A stretch of DNA of 64,000 bases from the NCBI RefSeq assembly GCF_945906775.1, contig NZ_CAMDRE010000001.1, positions 1,922,001 through 1,986,000 of the forward strand, written 5' to 3'. Under the pieces are notes generated by a model. The model worked only from the letters and a program-made list of their open reading frames with translations, was not told the origin of the DNA and did not search any database. Shown piece by piece: positions 34,621-44,290 of this stretch. How positions within the stretch are numbered: the stretch's first letter is position 1; each line of letters begins with the position of its first letter. Position numbers and translations under genes: made by a program. This DNA comes from Citrobacter sp. Marseille-Q6884 (lineage in GTDB: Bacteria > Pseudomonadota > Gammaproteobacteria > Enterobacterales > Enterobacteriaceae).

Positions 34621-36014
34621 GCGCTTCCCTCACGACGTGGTGCGCGTTTACGTGGACGGCGATGACGACGGCGTACGTCAGGTTCTTCATCAAGTTCGTT
34701 CAGCATGCCTTTCTGTTCTGGCGGCGCTGAAACCTGGAATTCACCCCACCATTTTGCCAGACGTTGCAGTTCGGCATTGTTTTCGACTTCGGCACGCAGA
34801 GCCAGCAAGTCATACGCTGCACGGAATTTCGGATGCTCCATCAGCTTCCAGGCGCGTTTACCCTGACGACGGGACATGCGCAATTGGAGCTGCCAGATGT
34901 CGCGGGTCAGCGATGTCAGGCGCTTCGGAATCGCCAGTGAACGACATGCTTCGTCCAGTACGTCATTCATCGCCAGAGCGAAGGCGTCGTAATAGGCCAG
35001 ACCGCTTTCCTGGGCAATTTTCTGTGCGGCTTCCAGTAATGGATACCAGAACATGGCGGCGAACAGGAACGCGGGATTAACGCGCATATCGTTGTGAATG
35101 CGGTTATCTGTGTTCTTCAGAACCTGGGCAATAATGCGTTCCATTGCGCTGTCACCGTCTTCGGTGAAATAACGCGTAATGGTCGGGAACAGCGGCTGGA
35201 ACAGGCTGTACTCACGCAGTTTTTTATAGGTTTCAAAACCATAGCCCGCCTGTAATAACTTGAGGGCTTCCTCAAACAGACGTGCGGGAGGAATATCGTT
35301 AAGCAGCGTCGCCAGACGTGGGATTGGCTCTGCGGTTTCCGGGCTGATACGCATATCGAGTTTCGCCGCGAAGCGCACTGCGCGCAGCATGCGTACAGGG
35401 TCTTCGCGATAGCGCGTCTCAGGGTTACCGATCAGGCGAATGACGCCATCTTCGAGATCCTGCATCCCACCGACGTAATCGCGAACGGTAAAGTCGGCCA
35501 CACTGTAATAAAGGCTGTTAATGGTGAAATCGCGACGCTGAGCATCTTCTTCGATGGAACCGAAGATGTTGTCGCGCAGCAGCATACCGTTTTGGCCGCG
35601 CTGTGATGTCGCGCGATCGGTTTCGCTGCCTTCATGATGACCGCGAAAGGTCGCCACTTCGATAATTTCCGGGCCAAACATAACATGTGCCAGGCGGAAA
35701 CGACGCCCAACCAGACGGCAGTTGCGAAAGAGCTTACGCACCTGATCCGGTGTTGCGTTGGTGGTGACATCAAAGTCTTTCGGCTTTTTGCCCAACAGAA
35801 GATCGCGCACACCTCCGCCAACCAGCCATGCCTCGTATCCGGCTTTATTGAGCCTGTACATTACCTTCAGGGCATTTTCACTGATATCTTTGCGGGAGAT
35901 AGAGTGCTGCTCACGCGGGATTACCGTCATATGTGGACGGGCGACGGCGAGCTCTGCCTCGCGCTCCTCGCGGCTTAGCACCTTGCGGCAAAAATTAGCG
36001 ACTCGGGTAAAAAT
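34617..36014 (-). CDS. pcnB: Poly(A) polymerase I, ATT start
   Basis: PcnB adds 3' poly(A) tails that mark RNA for decay and controls ColE1-type plasmid copy number through RNA I. The nucleotidyltransferase motif GGGVRDLLLGKKPKDFDV lies at about residues 67-84; the arginine-rich tail RRRHRRPRKRAPRRE is at the end. I place the start at ATT 36014 with GAGGTG seven bases before it, giving 465 residues, the exact E. coli length; E. coli pcnB is known to start with AUU. An upstream TTG frame is an alternative. The stop overlaps the folK GTG. Confidence 0.94.
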   Translation of the reverse strand: MFTRVANFCRKVLSREEREAELAVARPHMTVIPREQHSISRKDISENALKVMYRLNKAGYEAWLVGGGVRDLLLGKKPKDFDVTTNATPDQVRKLFRNCRLVGRRFRLAHVMFGPEIIEVATFRGHHEGSETDRATSQRGQNGMLLRDNIFGSIEEDAQRRDFTINSLYYSVADFTVRDYVGGMQDLEDGVIRLIGNPETRYREDPVRMLRAVRFAAKLDMRISPETAEPIPRLATLLNDIPPARLFEEALKLLQAGYGFETYKKLREYSLFQPLFPTITRYFTEDGDSAMERIIAQVLKNTDNRIHNDMRVNPAFLFAAMFWYPLLEAAQKIAQESGLAYYDAFALAMNDVLDEACRSLAIPKRLTSLTRDIWQLQLRMSRRQGKRAWKLMEHPKFRAAYDLLALRAEVENNAELQRLAKWWGEFQVSAPPEQKGMLNELDEEPDVRRRHRRPRKRAPRREGSA

Positions 36015-36115
36015 AGTGCACCTCGGTAGTGTCAAACATCAATCAGGACAAGTGTTGTTGCGTAAAAATCGCGGCTAATCATAGCTCAGCGTGAGGCATT
36101 TGAGAATGCTGGATT

Positions 36116-36982
36116 TTAAGTGGCTGACTCCGGCACGCGCGCAAGACGCCAATTCTCCACCGCCATGTGCAGTAATTCCGCTACGCTCAGGTCTTGCCAG
36201 GGGATCGACGTCTCCTGACCCAGAAAGCGCAACGCCTGGATGAGAACAGGGCGCGGATCGCCTTGCGGCAGCGCAGGCGCATGATTCTGCTTGGAAAGTT
36301 TAGCGCCTTGTTCGTTGAGCGCCAGCGGCAGGTGAATATAGTCCGGCGCACGCCAGCCAAACTGTTGGTACAACGAGATCTGTCGCACCGTAGGTTCGAT
36401 GAGGTCTGCGCCGCGTACGATCTCCGTGACGCCCTGGAAGTGATCGTCCACCACTACCGCAAGATTATAGGCAAACAGTCCATCACGGCGGTGGATAATA
36501 AAATCTTCACGTGCGAGCTGTGAGTCGGCCTGAATCGTGCCGCGCAGCCGGTCTGTAAACTGCAGCACGGGGTGTCGCTGTTTAATGCGCACTGACGCTT
36601 GTGTGGGTCCATGGCGTAGATCACGGCAGTGACCGTCGTAAATACCGCCGATATGCTGAATACGTGCGCGGGTGCAGGTGCAGTAATAACTCAAATCCTG
36701 CTCATGTAGCCAGGCAAGCGCCTCGCGGTAAGCGTCATGACGCCGGGACTGCCATAATACGTCGCCATCCCAGTGCAGGCCGTAATGTTCCAGCTGACGC
36801 AGAATGGTTTCTGCAGCACCGGGAACTTCACGAGGGGGATCGATATCTTCAATGCGCACCCGCCAGATTCCGTGCTGCGCACGAGCCTGCAGGTAACTCC
36901 CGAGGGCGGCAATCAGTGAGCCAAAGTGCAGTTCGCCGGAAGGAGAGGGGGCGAAGCGGCCAATATAGTGTGAATCACTCAT
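36116..36982 (-). CDS. gluQ: Glutamyl-Q tRNA(Asp) synthetase
   Basis: This 288-residue paralogue of the GluRS catalytic core attaches glutamate to queuosine in tRNA(Asp). GRFAPSPSGELHFGS is the HIGH-type motif, and AKLSKQN the KMSKS-type motif. Zinc ligands are in YYCTCTRAR and downstream. There is no anticodon-binding domain, as expected. The ATG at 36982 is preferred over a TTG five codons upstream; neither has a strong ribosome site. It follows dksA after a terminator. Confidence 0.93.
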   Translation of the reverse strand: MSDSHYIGRFAPSPSGELHFGSLIAALGSYLQARAQHGIWRVRIEDIDPPREVPGAAETILRQLEHYGLHWDGDVLWQSRRHDAYREALAWLHEQDLSYYCTCTRARIQHIGGIYDGHCRDLRHGPTQASVRIKQRHPVLQFTDRLRGTIQADSQLAREDFIIHRRDGLFAYNLAVVVDDHFQGVTEIVRGADLIEPTVRQISLYQQFGWRAPDYIHLPLALNEQGAKLSKQNHAPALPQGDPRPVLIQALRFLGQETSIPWQDLSVAELLHMAVENWRLARVPESAT

Positions 36983-36997
36983 TTTGCGGATAGACAA

Positions 36998-37023
36998 ATA
37001 ATAAGGCGGGAGAATCTCCCGCC
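36998..37023 (-). terminator. Terminator between dksA and gluQ
   Basis: On the minus strand GGCGGGAGA pairs with TCTCCCGCC, followed by TTATTATTTG. It should end most dksA transcripts, with limited readthrough to gluQ. Confidence 0.82.
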
Positions 37024-37051
37024 TGTAGTATAGGTGGTAAAATGACCGGGA

Positions 37052-37507
37052 TTAACCCGCCATTTGTTTTTCGCGGATTTCTGCCAGCGTTTTGCAGTCG
37101 ATGCACAGATCGGCTGTCGGACGCGCTTCCAGACGGCGAATACCAATTTCTACGCCGCATGACTCGCAGTAGCCGAAATCTTCGTCTTCTACTTTCTTCA
37201 GCGTCTTCTCGATCTTTTTGATCAATTTGCGTTCACGGTCACGGTTACGCAGCTCAAGGCTGAACTCTTCTTCCTGCGCGGCACGGTCTACCGGATCAGG
37301 GAAGTTAGCCGCTTCGTCTTGCATATGAGTTACGGTGCGATCGACTTCATCCCTAAGTTGATTACGCCATGCCTCAAGAATACGCCTGAAGTGCGACAGC
37401 TGGGCTTCGTTCATATACTCTTCGCCCGGTTTCTCCTGGTACGGCTCCACCCCAGCGATGGCGAGAATACTCAGGGACGATGTTTTACGGTTTTGCCCTT
37501 CTTGCAT
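37052..37507 (-). CDS. dksA: RNA polymerase-binding transcription factor DksA
   Basis: DksA (151 residues) binds the RNA polymerase secondary channel and works with ppGpp to repress rRNA promoters and activate amino acid genes. The coiled-coil tip DPVDRAAQEEEF is intact, as is the zinc finger CESCGVEIG..CIDC near residues 114-138. The start at 37507 (MQEGQNRKTSS) matches E. coli; nearly every residue is conserved. Confidence 0.98.
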   Translation of the reverse strand: MQEGQNRKTSSLSILAIAGVEPYQEKPGEEYMNEAQLSHFRRILEAWRNQLRDEVDRTVTHMQDEAANFPDPVDRAAQEEEFSLELRNRDRERKLIKKIEKTLKKVEDEDFGYCESCGVEIGIRRLEARPTADLCIDCKTLAEIREKQMAG

Positions 37508-37683
37508 GTTGCTTCTCCTTAACACGCACTATCGATCCCCATGTTCGGGGAAAAATCAGGTCGCTATAAATAGCAGATGCTTTTCCGGATAGCAATTATC
37601 TAAACGTAACACTTGACAACCCTGTGAGGAAAAGCGTATTTACTCGCGCGCCCAGAATACTAATTAACCAGTTGTTTACACCA

Positions 37684-38388
37684 TTACAAAGTAATGGGCA
37701 ACGGTTCTTTAAGAGTCATACCATGGGCAGAAAGTTCCGCTTTATAAACCAGAATTTCTACCCCCTTAAGCTGTGCTTCAACTAATAATTGCGCATATTT
37801 TTCATCAATATGGCGCGCGGGTGAAAACCGTGTAATGGCTGAATGTAGCACCGCGAAAAATATCACTGCTCGCCTGCCTTCGGCCGCTACGCTCATCAAT
37901 TCCCGAAGATGTTTCTGACCTCGTTCAGTAATGGCATCGGGAAAATAACCGTACTCTTTTTCCGCCAACGTAACTGATTTCACTTCAATATAGCAGTCAG
38001 GTCGGGAATCTGCCTGTAACAAAAAGTCGATCCGGCTTCCTTCAGAACCGTATTTTACTTCACTTTTCAATATGCTGTAGTCTGAAAACTCAGGGATTAG
38101 CCTATTCTGAATAGCGTCTTTCGTTAATCTGTTTGCCCATAACGTGTTAACACAAATAAACGCGCCGGATTGGGTTTGCGTTAATTCCCAGGTATGTGGA
38201 TATTTCCGCTTAGTATTTTCTGATGTCGAATACCAGACGGTATCACCTGGGGTTGCACATCCGGTCATGGCACCGGTATTGGGGCAGTGTAATGTTAACT
38301 CTGTACCCTCTGGTGTGATCACATCCGCTAAAAAACGTTTGTAGCGCTTAACTAACGTCGCGGGTTTGAGTGAAGGGGAAAACTCCAT
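37684..38388 (-). CDS. sfsA: Sugar fermentation stimulation protein SfsA (nuclease family)
   Basis: SfsA (234 residues) has an OB-like N-terminal part and a PD-(D/E)xK nuclease-type C-terminal part (RIDFLLQ..CYIEVKSVTL). It was named for a maltose-metabolism phenotype; a DNA-binding or nuclease role is inferred from the fold. It lies 15 bp after thpR, so the two are cotranscribed. Confidence 0.93.
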   Translation of the reverse strand: MEFSPSLKPATLVKRYKRFLADVITPEGTELTLHCPNTGAMTGCATPGDTVWYSTSENTKRKYPHTWELTQTQSGAFICVNTLWANRLTKDAIQNRLIPEFSDYSILKSEVKYGSEGSRIDFLLQADSRPDCYIEVKSVTLAEKEYGYFPDAITERGQKHLRELMSVAAEGRRAVIFFAVLHSAITRFSPARHIDEKYAQLLVEAQLKGVEILVYKAELSAHGMTLKEPLPITL

Positions 38389-38403
38389 GGATAACGTCCT
38401 TAA

Positions 38404-38934
38404 TTATTGGGCAAGCGTCCAGCGCTGTAATGCCGAATAGCGCGTGCGTCCCCGCTCGAATGACGAGGAATACAGCGCAAATTCTGTCACCGGGAACGAC
38501 CAGCAAAAGCCAGGGGCGGGAATGGGCACCGCGTGGCTGGCGTCACGCAGCAACGTAATATGTGGATGAAACGGCTGTGGGCTTTGATAGCATCCGCTGC
38601 GCGCGGCCTGCGCGCGCAGCATATTCGCCAGTTGCAGCAATCCACGCGGCGGCTGACGCATTCCCAGCCACACCACTCGCGAACGCAGCCATTGTCCGGC
38701 GTCATCCAGTTTGAGCGTAAAACCAGGTTGTCGAATTCGCCCGGCCAGTTGGGAAAGTGCCTGTTGTTTCTCGGCGCTGACATCGCCTAAAAAGGCCAGC
38801 GTCAGGTGCAGATTGTCGGCGGCCACGGGACGCCCCGCCTCAGGCGGAAACTGCGCTGCCCGCCAGTGGATGAGTTGCTCCCGAACGTCTTCAGGCAATT
38901 CAATCGCAAAGAACAGCCTTTTGGGCTCAAGCAT
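38404..38934 (-). CDS. thpR: RNA 2',3'-cyclic phosphodiesterase (2H family)
   Basis: ThpR/LigT (176 residues) opens 2',3'-cyclic phosphates and was first found as a 2'-5' RNA ligase. The two catalytic HxT/S motifs are HLTLAFLG and HPHITLLR. The start at 38934 matches the 176-residue E. coli protein; the open frame runs much further upstream across hrpB without support. It is divergent from hrpB. Confidence 0.94.
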   Translation of the reverse strand: MLEPKRLFFAIELPEDVREQLIHWRAAQFPPEAGRPVAADNLHLTLAFLGDVSAEKQQALSQLAGRIRQPGFTLKLDDAGQWLRSRVVWLGMRQPPRGLLQLANMLRAQAARSGCYQSPQPFHPHITLLRDASHAVPIPAPGFCWSFPVTEFALYSSSFERGRTRYSALQRWTLAQ

Positions 38935-39007
38935 GATGGATACTCGGTTATGAATTAACGCGATGCTACAATGCAGCGCGAAGAATGTTAACCCTCTGGA
39001 GCCATTT

Positions 39008-41437
39008 GTGACGTCGTTGCCCGTTGCCGCCGTAATACCTGAACTGCTTTCTGCACTGGATGCTTCACCGCAGGTTCTGCTGACAGCGCCGACCGGGGCC
39101 GGAAAATCGACCTGGTTGCCGCTGCAACTGCTTGCGCATCGTGGCATTCAAGGGCGCATCATTATGCTGGAGCCGCGTCGTCTGGCGGCGCGCAATGTGG
39201 CGCAGCGCCTGGCTGAATTACTGAATGAAAAGCCTGGCGAGACCGTGGGTTACCGCATGAGAGCGCAGCATTGTGTTGGTCCGCAAACCCGGCTCGAAGT
39301 GGTAACCGAAGGTGTGCTCACGCGGATGATCCAACGCGATCCTGAGCTGAATGGCGTTGACCTGGTGATCCTTGATGAGTTTCATGAGCGAAGTCTACAG
39401 GCGGATCTGGCACTGGCGCTGCTGTTGGATGTGCAACAAGGTTTACGGGACGACCTGAAGCTTCTGATCATGTCCGCGACGCTGGACAACGGGCGCTTAC
39501 AGCAACTGTTACCCGCAGCCCCCACGATTGTCTCTGAAGGACGTGCCTTTCCTGTTGAACGGCGGTACCAGCCGCTGGCGATAAATCAGCGTTTCGATGA
39601 AGCTGTCGCCATGGCCACGGCGGAGTTACTGCGCCAGGAAACGGGGTCGCTACTGCTATTTTTACCGGGCGTCGGGGAGATTCAGCGTGTGCAAGAGCAG
39701 CTGGCTTCACGGGTGGGAAGTGAAGTGCTGTTATGTCCGCTGTATGGCGCACTTTCGCTCACTGAACAACGGCAGGCGATTTTGCCCGCCCCCCAGGGGA
39801 AACGTAAAGTGGTGCTGGCAACCAATATTGCCGAGACCAGTTTGACCATCGAGGGTATCCGCCTGGTGGTGGACAGCGCGCAGGAGCGTGTGGCGCGATA
39901 TGATGCCCGCACTGGTTTAACCCGCCTGATTACCCAGCGTATAAGCCAGGCCTCAATGACCCAGCGAGCGGGGCGTGCAGGGCGTCTGGAACCCGGGATC
40001 TGTCTGCATCTGCTGGCCAAAGAGCAGGCGGAGAGAGCGGCAGCCCAGGGGGAGCCGGAGATCGTACAGAGCGATGTGTCCGGGCTGTTGATGGAGTTAC
40101 TGCAATGGGGATGCACTGACCCGGCCCAACTGAACTGGCTGGATTTACCACCGGCGGTCAATCTGCAGGCGGCAAAACGGTTGCTGCAGATGTTGGGGGC
40201 GCTTGAGGGAGAAAGGTTAAGTGCGGCGGGGCAGAAAATGGCCGCGCTGGGTAATGATCCCCGTTTAGCGGCCATGCTGGTCAGCGCCAAAAATGAAAAC
40301 GAAGCGGCAACGGCGGCAAAACTCGCGGCTATTCTGGAAGAGCCGCCGCGCGGCGGGCAGACCGATCTGGCGGTGGCGTTTTCGCGTAATCAGCCTAACT
40401 GGGAGCAACGCAGCCAGCAATTGTTGAAACGGCTAAAAGTTCGTGGTGGGCAGCCAGACCACACAGCGATCGCGCCTTTGCTGGCGCAGGCATTTGCCGA
40501 TCGTATTGCGCGGAGACGTGGTCAGGAAGGGCGTTATCAACTGGCCAACGGTATGGGGGCAATGCTGGATGCCGACGACGCATCAGGACGCCATGAATGG
40601 CTGATCGCACCTTTGTTGCTCCAGGGCAGCGCCTCGCCGGATGCACGTATTTTGTTAGCGTTACCGCTGGATATCGATACCTTTATTCAAACCTGTCCTG
40701 AGCTGTTGCAGCAATCTGACACGATTGAATGGGATGAGTCCCAGGGGACGTTAAAGGCGCTCCGGCGCATGCGAATAGGTCAGTTGACGCTAAAAGTGCA
40801 GCCGTTGGCGAAACCCTCTGAGGAAGAACTGCACCAGGCAATGCTGAATGGGATTCGCGATAAAGGGCTAAGTGTGCTCAACTGGACACCGGAAGCCGAA
40901 CAGCTCCGACTGCGTCTGCAATGCGCGGCAAAATGGTTACCTGAGTACGCCTGGCCCGCAGTGGATGAGACATCGTTACTGGCGACACTGGAAAGTTGGC
41001 TGCTGCCGCATATGAGCGGTGTGCATTCTTTACGGGCATTAAAAGCATTAAATGTGGGACATGCGTTGCGCGGATTACTGGACTGGTCAATGCTGCAACG
41101 TCTGGATAGTGAATTGCCAGCGCATTACACTGTGCCGACGGGAAGCCGGATAGCCATTCGCTATCATGAAGACAACCCGCCGGCATTAGCGGTCAGAATG
41201 CAGGAAATGTTTGGTGAAGTAAATACGCCGACTATCGCTCAGGGACGCGTCCCGCTAGTGCTGGAACTCCTTTCTCCGGCGCAGCGGCCGCTGCAGATCA
41301 CGCGTGATTTAAGCGCGTTCTGGCAGGGATCGTACCGCGAGGTGCAAAAAGAGATGAAAGGGCGTTATCCCAAACATGTCTGGCCGGATGATCCGGCGAA
41401 TACGGCGCCAACGCGGCGTACGAAAAAGTATTCCTAA
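39008..41437 (+). CDS. hrpB: ATP-dependent DEAH-box helicase HrpB
   Basis: HrpB is an 809-residue DEAH/RHA-family helicase with Walker A TAPTGAGKST, motif II DEFH, motif III SATLD and motif VI TQRAGRAGR, then HA2 and HrpB-specific C-terminal domains. Its physiological substrate is not settled. The start is GTG at 39008 (MTSLPVAAV), preceded by GGAG, and gives exactly the E. coli length; the frame further upstream is rejected. Confidence 0.94.
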   Translation: MTSLPVAAVIPELLSALDASPQVLLTAPTGAGKSTWLPLQLLAHRGIQGRIIMLEPRRLAARNVAQRLAELLNEKPGETVGYRMRAQHCVGPQTRLEVVTEGVLTRMIQRDPELNGVDLVILDEFHERSLQADLALALLLDVQQGLRDDLKLLIMSATLDNGRLQQLLPAAPTIVSEGRAFPVERRYQPLAINQRFDEAVAMATAELLRQETGSLLLFLPGVGEIQRVQEQLASRVGSEVLLCPLYGALSLTEQRQAILPAPQGKRKVVLATNIAETSLTIEGIRLVVDSAQERVARYDARTGLTRLITQRISQASMTQRAGRAGRLEPGICLHLLAKEQAERAAAQGEPEIVQSDVSGLLMELLQWGCTDPAQLNWLDLPPAVNLQAAKRLLQMLGALEGERLSAAGQKMAALGNDPRLAAMLVSAKNENEAATAAKLAAILEEPPRGGQTDLAVAFSRNQPNWEQRSQQLLKRLKVRGGQPDHTAIAPLLAQAFADRIARRRGQEGRYQLANGMGAMLDADDASGRHEWLIAPLLLQGSASPDARILLALPLDIDTFIQTCPELLQQSDTIEWDESQGTLKALRRMRIGQLTLKVQPLAKPSEEELHQAMLNGIRDKGLSVLNWTPEAEQLRLRLQCAAKWLPEYAWPAVDETSLLATLESWLLPHMSGVHSLRALKALNVGHALRGLLDWSMLQRLDSELPAHYTVPTGSRIAIRYHEDNPPALAVRMQEMFGEVNTPTIAQGRVPLVLELLSPAQRPLQITRDLSAFWQGSYREVQKEMKGRYPKHVWPDDPANTAPTRRTKKYS

Positions 41438-41517
41438 ATTGAGAGATTTCTTCTTCTGTCGCAGGACGGAAGAACAGAGAATCGGGCCTTTGCGCCTGAA
41501 TGTTGCGGAGAAAAAGC

Positions 41518-44058
41518 ATGGCGGGGAATGACCGCGAGCCAATAGGACGTAAAGGGAAACCGTCGCGTCCGGCGAAACAAAAGGTGAGCCGTCGTCAACT
41601 CAGAGATGAAGAGTATGACGACGATTATGATGATGACGATGAGGATGAAGAACCGATGCCGCGTAAGGGTAAAGGCAAAGGGCGTAAGCCTCGTGGTAAG
41701 CGCGGCTGGTTCTGGCTGCTGGTTAAACTGTCGATTGTCTTTTTGGTGCTGATTGCCATTTATGGCGTTTATCTGGATCAAAAAATCCGTAGTCGTATCG
41801 ACGGCAAAGTCTGGCAACTTCCTGCGGCGGTGTATGGCCGCATGGTTAACCTCGAGCCGGAAATGCCTGTCGGCAAAAACGAGATGGTGAAACTGCTGGA
41901 GGCCACACAGTATCGTCAGGTGACGAAGATGACGCGTCCGGGCGAGTTTACCGTGCAGGCAAACAGCATCGAGATGATCCGTCGTCCGTTTGACTTCCCG
42001 GACAGTAAAGAAGGGCAGGTGCGTGCGCGTCTGACCTTTGATGGCGATCATCTGGATACGATTGAGAACATGGACAACAACCGCCAGTTCGGTTTCTTCC
42101 GACTGGATCCACGGCTGATCACCATGCTCTCTTCGCCAAATGGTGAGCAGCGCCTGTTTGTGCCACGTAGCGGTTTCCCCGATCTTCTGGTGGATACATT
42201 GCTGGCGACTGAAGACCGCCATTTCTATGAACATGATGGCATCAGTCTTTACTCGATTGGTCGTGCGGTTCTGGCAAACCTGACGGCAGGACGCACGGTG
42301 CAAGGGGCCAGTACGCTGACCCAACAGCTGGTGAAAAACCTGTTCCTCTCCAGCGAGCGTTCATACTGGCGTAAGGCTAACGAAGCGTATATGGCGCTGA
42401 TCATGGATGCGCGCTACAGCAAAGACCGCATTCTTGAACTGTATATGAACGAGGTGTACCTCGGTCAGAGCGGCGACAATGAAATCCGTGGTTTCCCGCT
42501 GGCGAGTCTCTACTATTTTGGCCGTCCGGTTGAAGAGCTGAGTCTCGATCAGCAGGCACTGCTGGTGGGGATGGTGAAAGGGGCGTCGATCTACAACCCA
42601 TGGCGTAACCCGAAACTGGCGCTGGAACGTCGTAACCTGGTGCTGCGTCTGCTGCAACAGCAGCAGATCATTGACCAGGATCTGTATGACATGCTGAGTG
42701 CGCGCCCGCTAGGCGTACAGCCGCGCGGCGGCGTGATCTCACCGCAGCCTGCGTTTATGCAGATGGTTCGCCAGGAGTTGCAGGCGAAGCTGGGCGACAA
42801 AGTTAAAGATCTCTCCGGCGTGAAAATCTTCACCACCTTTGATTCCGTGGCGCAGGATGCGGCAGAAAAAGCGGCGGTGGAAGGTATTCCGGTACTGAAG
42901 AAACAGCGCAAGCTGAGCGATCTGGAAACCGCGATTGTGGTCGTGGACCGCTTCAGCGGTGAGGTTCGTGCGATGGTCGGTGGGGCGGAACCGCAATTCG
43001 CGGGATATAACCGTGCGATGCAGGCGCGTCGCTCGATTGGTTCTCTGGCGAAACCCGCAACCTATCTGACCGCGCTGAGCCAGCCGAAACTGTACCGCCT
43101 GAATACCTGGATTGCCGATGCGCCGATTGCGCTGCGTCAGCCAAATGGTCAGGTGTGGTCTCCGCAGAACGATGATCGTCGTTACAGTGAGAGCGGTAAA
43201 GTGATGCTGGTGGACGCGTTAACGCGTTCAATGAACGTGCCGACGGTGAACCTGGGTATGGCATTAGGTCTGCCTGCGGTGACCGATACCTGGATCAAAC
43301 TGGGGGCGCCGAAAGATCAGTTGAACCCGGTTCCGGCTATGCTGCTGGGGGCGCTGAACCTGACGCCAATCGAAGTGGCGCAGGCGTTCCAGACTATCGC
43401 CAGCGGCGGTAACCGTGCACCGTTATCGGCATTGCGTTCGGTCATTGCGGAAGACGGTACGGTTCTGTACCAGAGCTTCCCGCAGGCTGAACGCGCTGTT
43501 CCGGCGCAGGCGGCGTACATGACGCTGTGGACAATGCAGCAGGTTGTGCAGCGCGGTACCGGTCGTCAGCTTGGTGCGAAGTATCCAGGGCTGCATCTGG
43601 CAGGTAAAACAGGGACGACGAACAACAACGTCGATACCTGGTTTGCCGGGATCGATGGCAGTCAGGTGACGATCACCTGGGTGGGTCGTGATAACAACCA
43701 GCCGACCAAGCTGTACGGTGCAAGCGGGGCGATGTCGATTTATCAGCGTTACCTGGCTAACCAGACGCCAACACCGCTGGTGCTGACGCCACCTGAGGAT
43801 ATTGTTGATATGGGCGTGGATTACGACGGTAACTTCGTGTGTAGCGGCGGTATGCGTACGCTTCCGGTATGGACAACCGATCCTGATTCACTGTGTCAGC
43901 AAGGTGAAATGCTGCAGCAGTCTGGTAATCCGTTTGATCAGTCGTCGCAGCAGCAGCCTCAACAGCAGCAGCAACAACAGCAACAACCGCCGCAGCAAGA
44001 GAAGAAAGACGGCGACGGTGTCGCAGGTTGGATCAAAGATATGTTTGGTAGTAACTAA
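41518..44058 (+). CDS. mrcB: Penicillin-binding protein 1B, bifunctional transglycosylase/transpeptidase
   Basis: PBP1B (846 residues) polymerises and crosslinks septal and side-wall peptidoglycan. Order: acidic/basic cytoplasmic tail, one transmembrane segment (about 68-90), UB2H domain (LpoB site), GT51 domain with EDRHFYEHDGIS, transpeptidase with SIGSLAKP nucleophile, SMN and KTGTTNNN. The start at 41518 equals the E. coli alpha form; Met47 could start the shorter form. The C-terminus has a Gln/Pro-rich tract longer than in E. coli before the conserved GWIKDMFGSN end. Confidence 0.97.
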   Translation: MAGNDREPIGRKGKPSRPAKQKVSRRQLRDEEYDDDYDDDDEDEEPMPRKGKGKGRKPRGKRGWFWLLVKLSIVFLVLIAIYGVYLDQKIRSRIDGKVWQLPAAVYGRMVNLEPEMPVGKNEMVKLLEATQYRQVTKMTRPGEFTVQANSIEMIRRPFDFPDSKEGQVRARLTFDGDHLDTIENMDNNRQFGFFRLDPRLITMLSSPNGEQRLFVPRSGFPDLLVDTLLATEDRHFYEHDGISLYSIGRAVLANLTAGRTVQGASTLTQQLVKNLFLSSERSYWRKANEAYMALIMDARYSKDRILELYMNEVYLGQSGDNEIRGFPLASLYYFGRPVEELSLDQQALLVGMVKGASIYNPWRNPKLALERRNLVLRLLQQQQIIDQDLYDMLSARPLGVQPRGGVISPQPAFMQMVRQELQAKLGDKVKDLSGVKIFTTFDSVAQDAAEKAAVEGIPVLKKQRKLSDLETAIVVVDRFSGEVRAMVGGAEPQFAGYNRAMQARRSIGSLAKPATYLTALSQPKLYRLNTWIADAPIALRQPNGQVWSPQNDDRRYSESGKVMLVDALTRSMNVPTVNLGMALGLPAVTDTWIKLGAPKDQLNPVPAMLLGALNLTPIEVAQAFQTIASGGNRAPLSALRSVIAEDGTVLYQSFPQAERAVPAQAAYMTLWTMQQVVQRGTGRQLGAKYPGLHLAGKTGTTNNNVDTWFAGIDGSQVTITWVGRDNNQPTKLYGASGAMSIYQRYLANQTPTPLVLTPPEDIVDMGVDYDGNFVCSGGMRTLPVWTTDPDSLCQQGEMLQQSGNPFDQSSQQQPQQQQQQQQQPPQQEKKDGDGVAGWIKDMFGSN

Positions 44059-44066
44059 CGCTCCCC

Positions 44067-44090
44067 AAAACCCGCTTCGGCGGGTTTTTC
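44067..44090 (+). terminator. Terminator after mrcB
   Basis: AAAACCCGC and GCGGGTTTT pair around a TTCG loop, 8 bp after the mrcB stop, and run on into a T tract. Confidence 0.92.
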
Positions 44091-44239
44091 TTTGCCTGCA
44101 CCAGCGCCACGCAAAACAACATTTCAGCCTAAGTTATTAACCCTTTCTTTTCATCTGGTTAATTCTTAACCCCTCAGTTTTAGTAGGGATGTGTATCGCT
44201 TGCTATCTCGCCAGCGTTTCGAATATTATGCTGCCGTTA

Positions 44240-44270
44240 TAATAATAATTCTCGTTTACGTTATCATTCA
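44240..44270 (+). promoter_or_regulatory. Fur-box-like sequence in the fhuA promoter
   Basis: AATAATAATTCTCGTTTACG followed by TTATCATTC resembles overlapping Fur hexamers (GATAAT/ATTATC type). It lies 20-50 bp before the fhuA ATG and matches the E. coli fhuA promoter as remembered. Iron repression of fhuACDB is expected. Confidence 0.75.
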
Positions 44271-44290
44271 CTTTCATCAGAGATATACCA

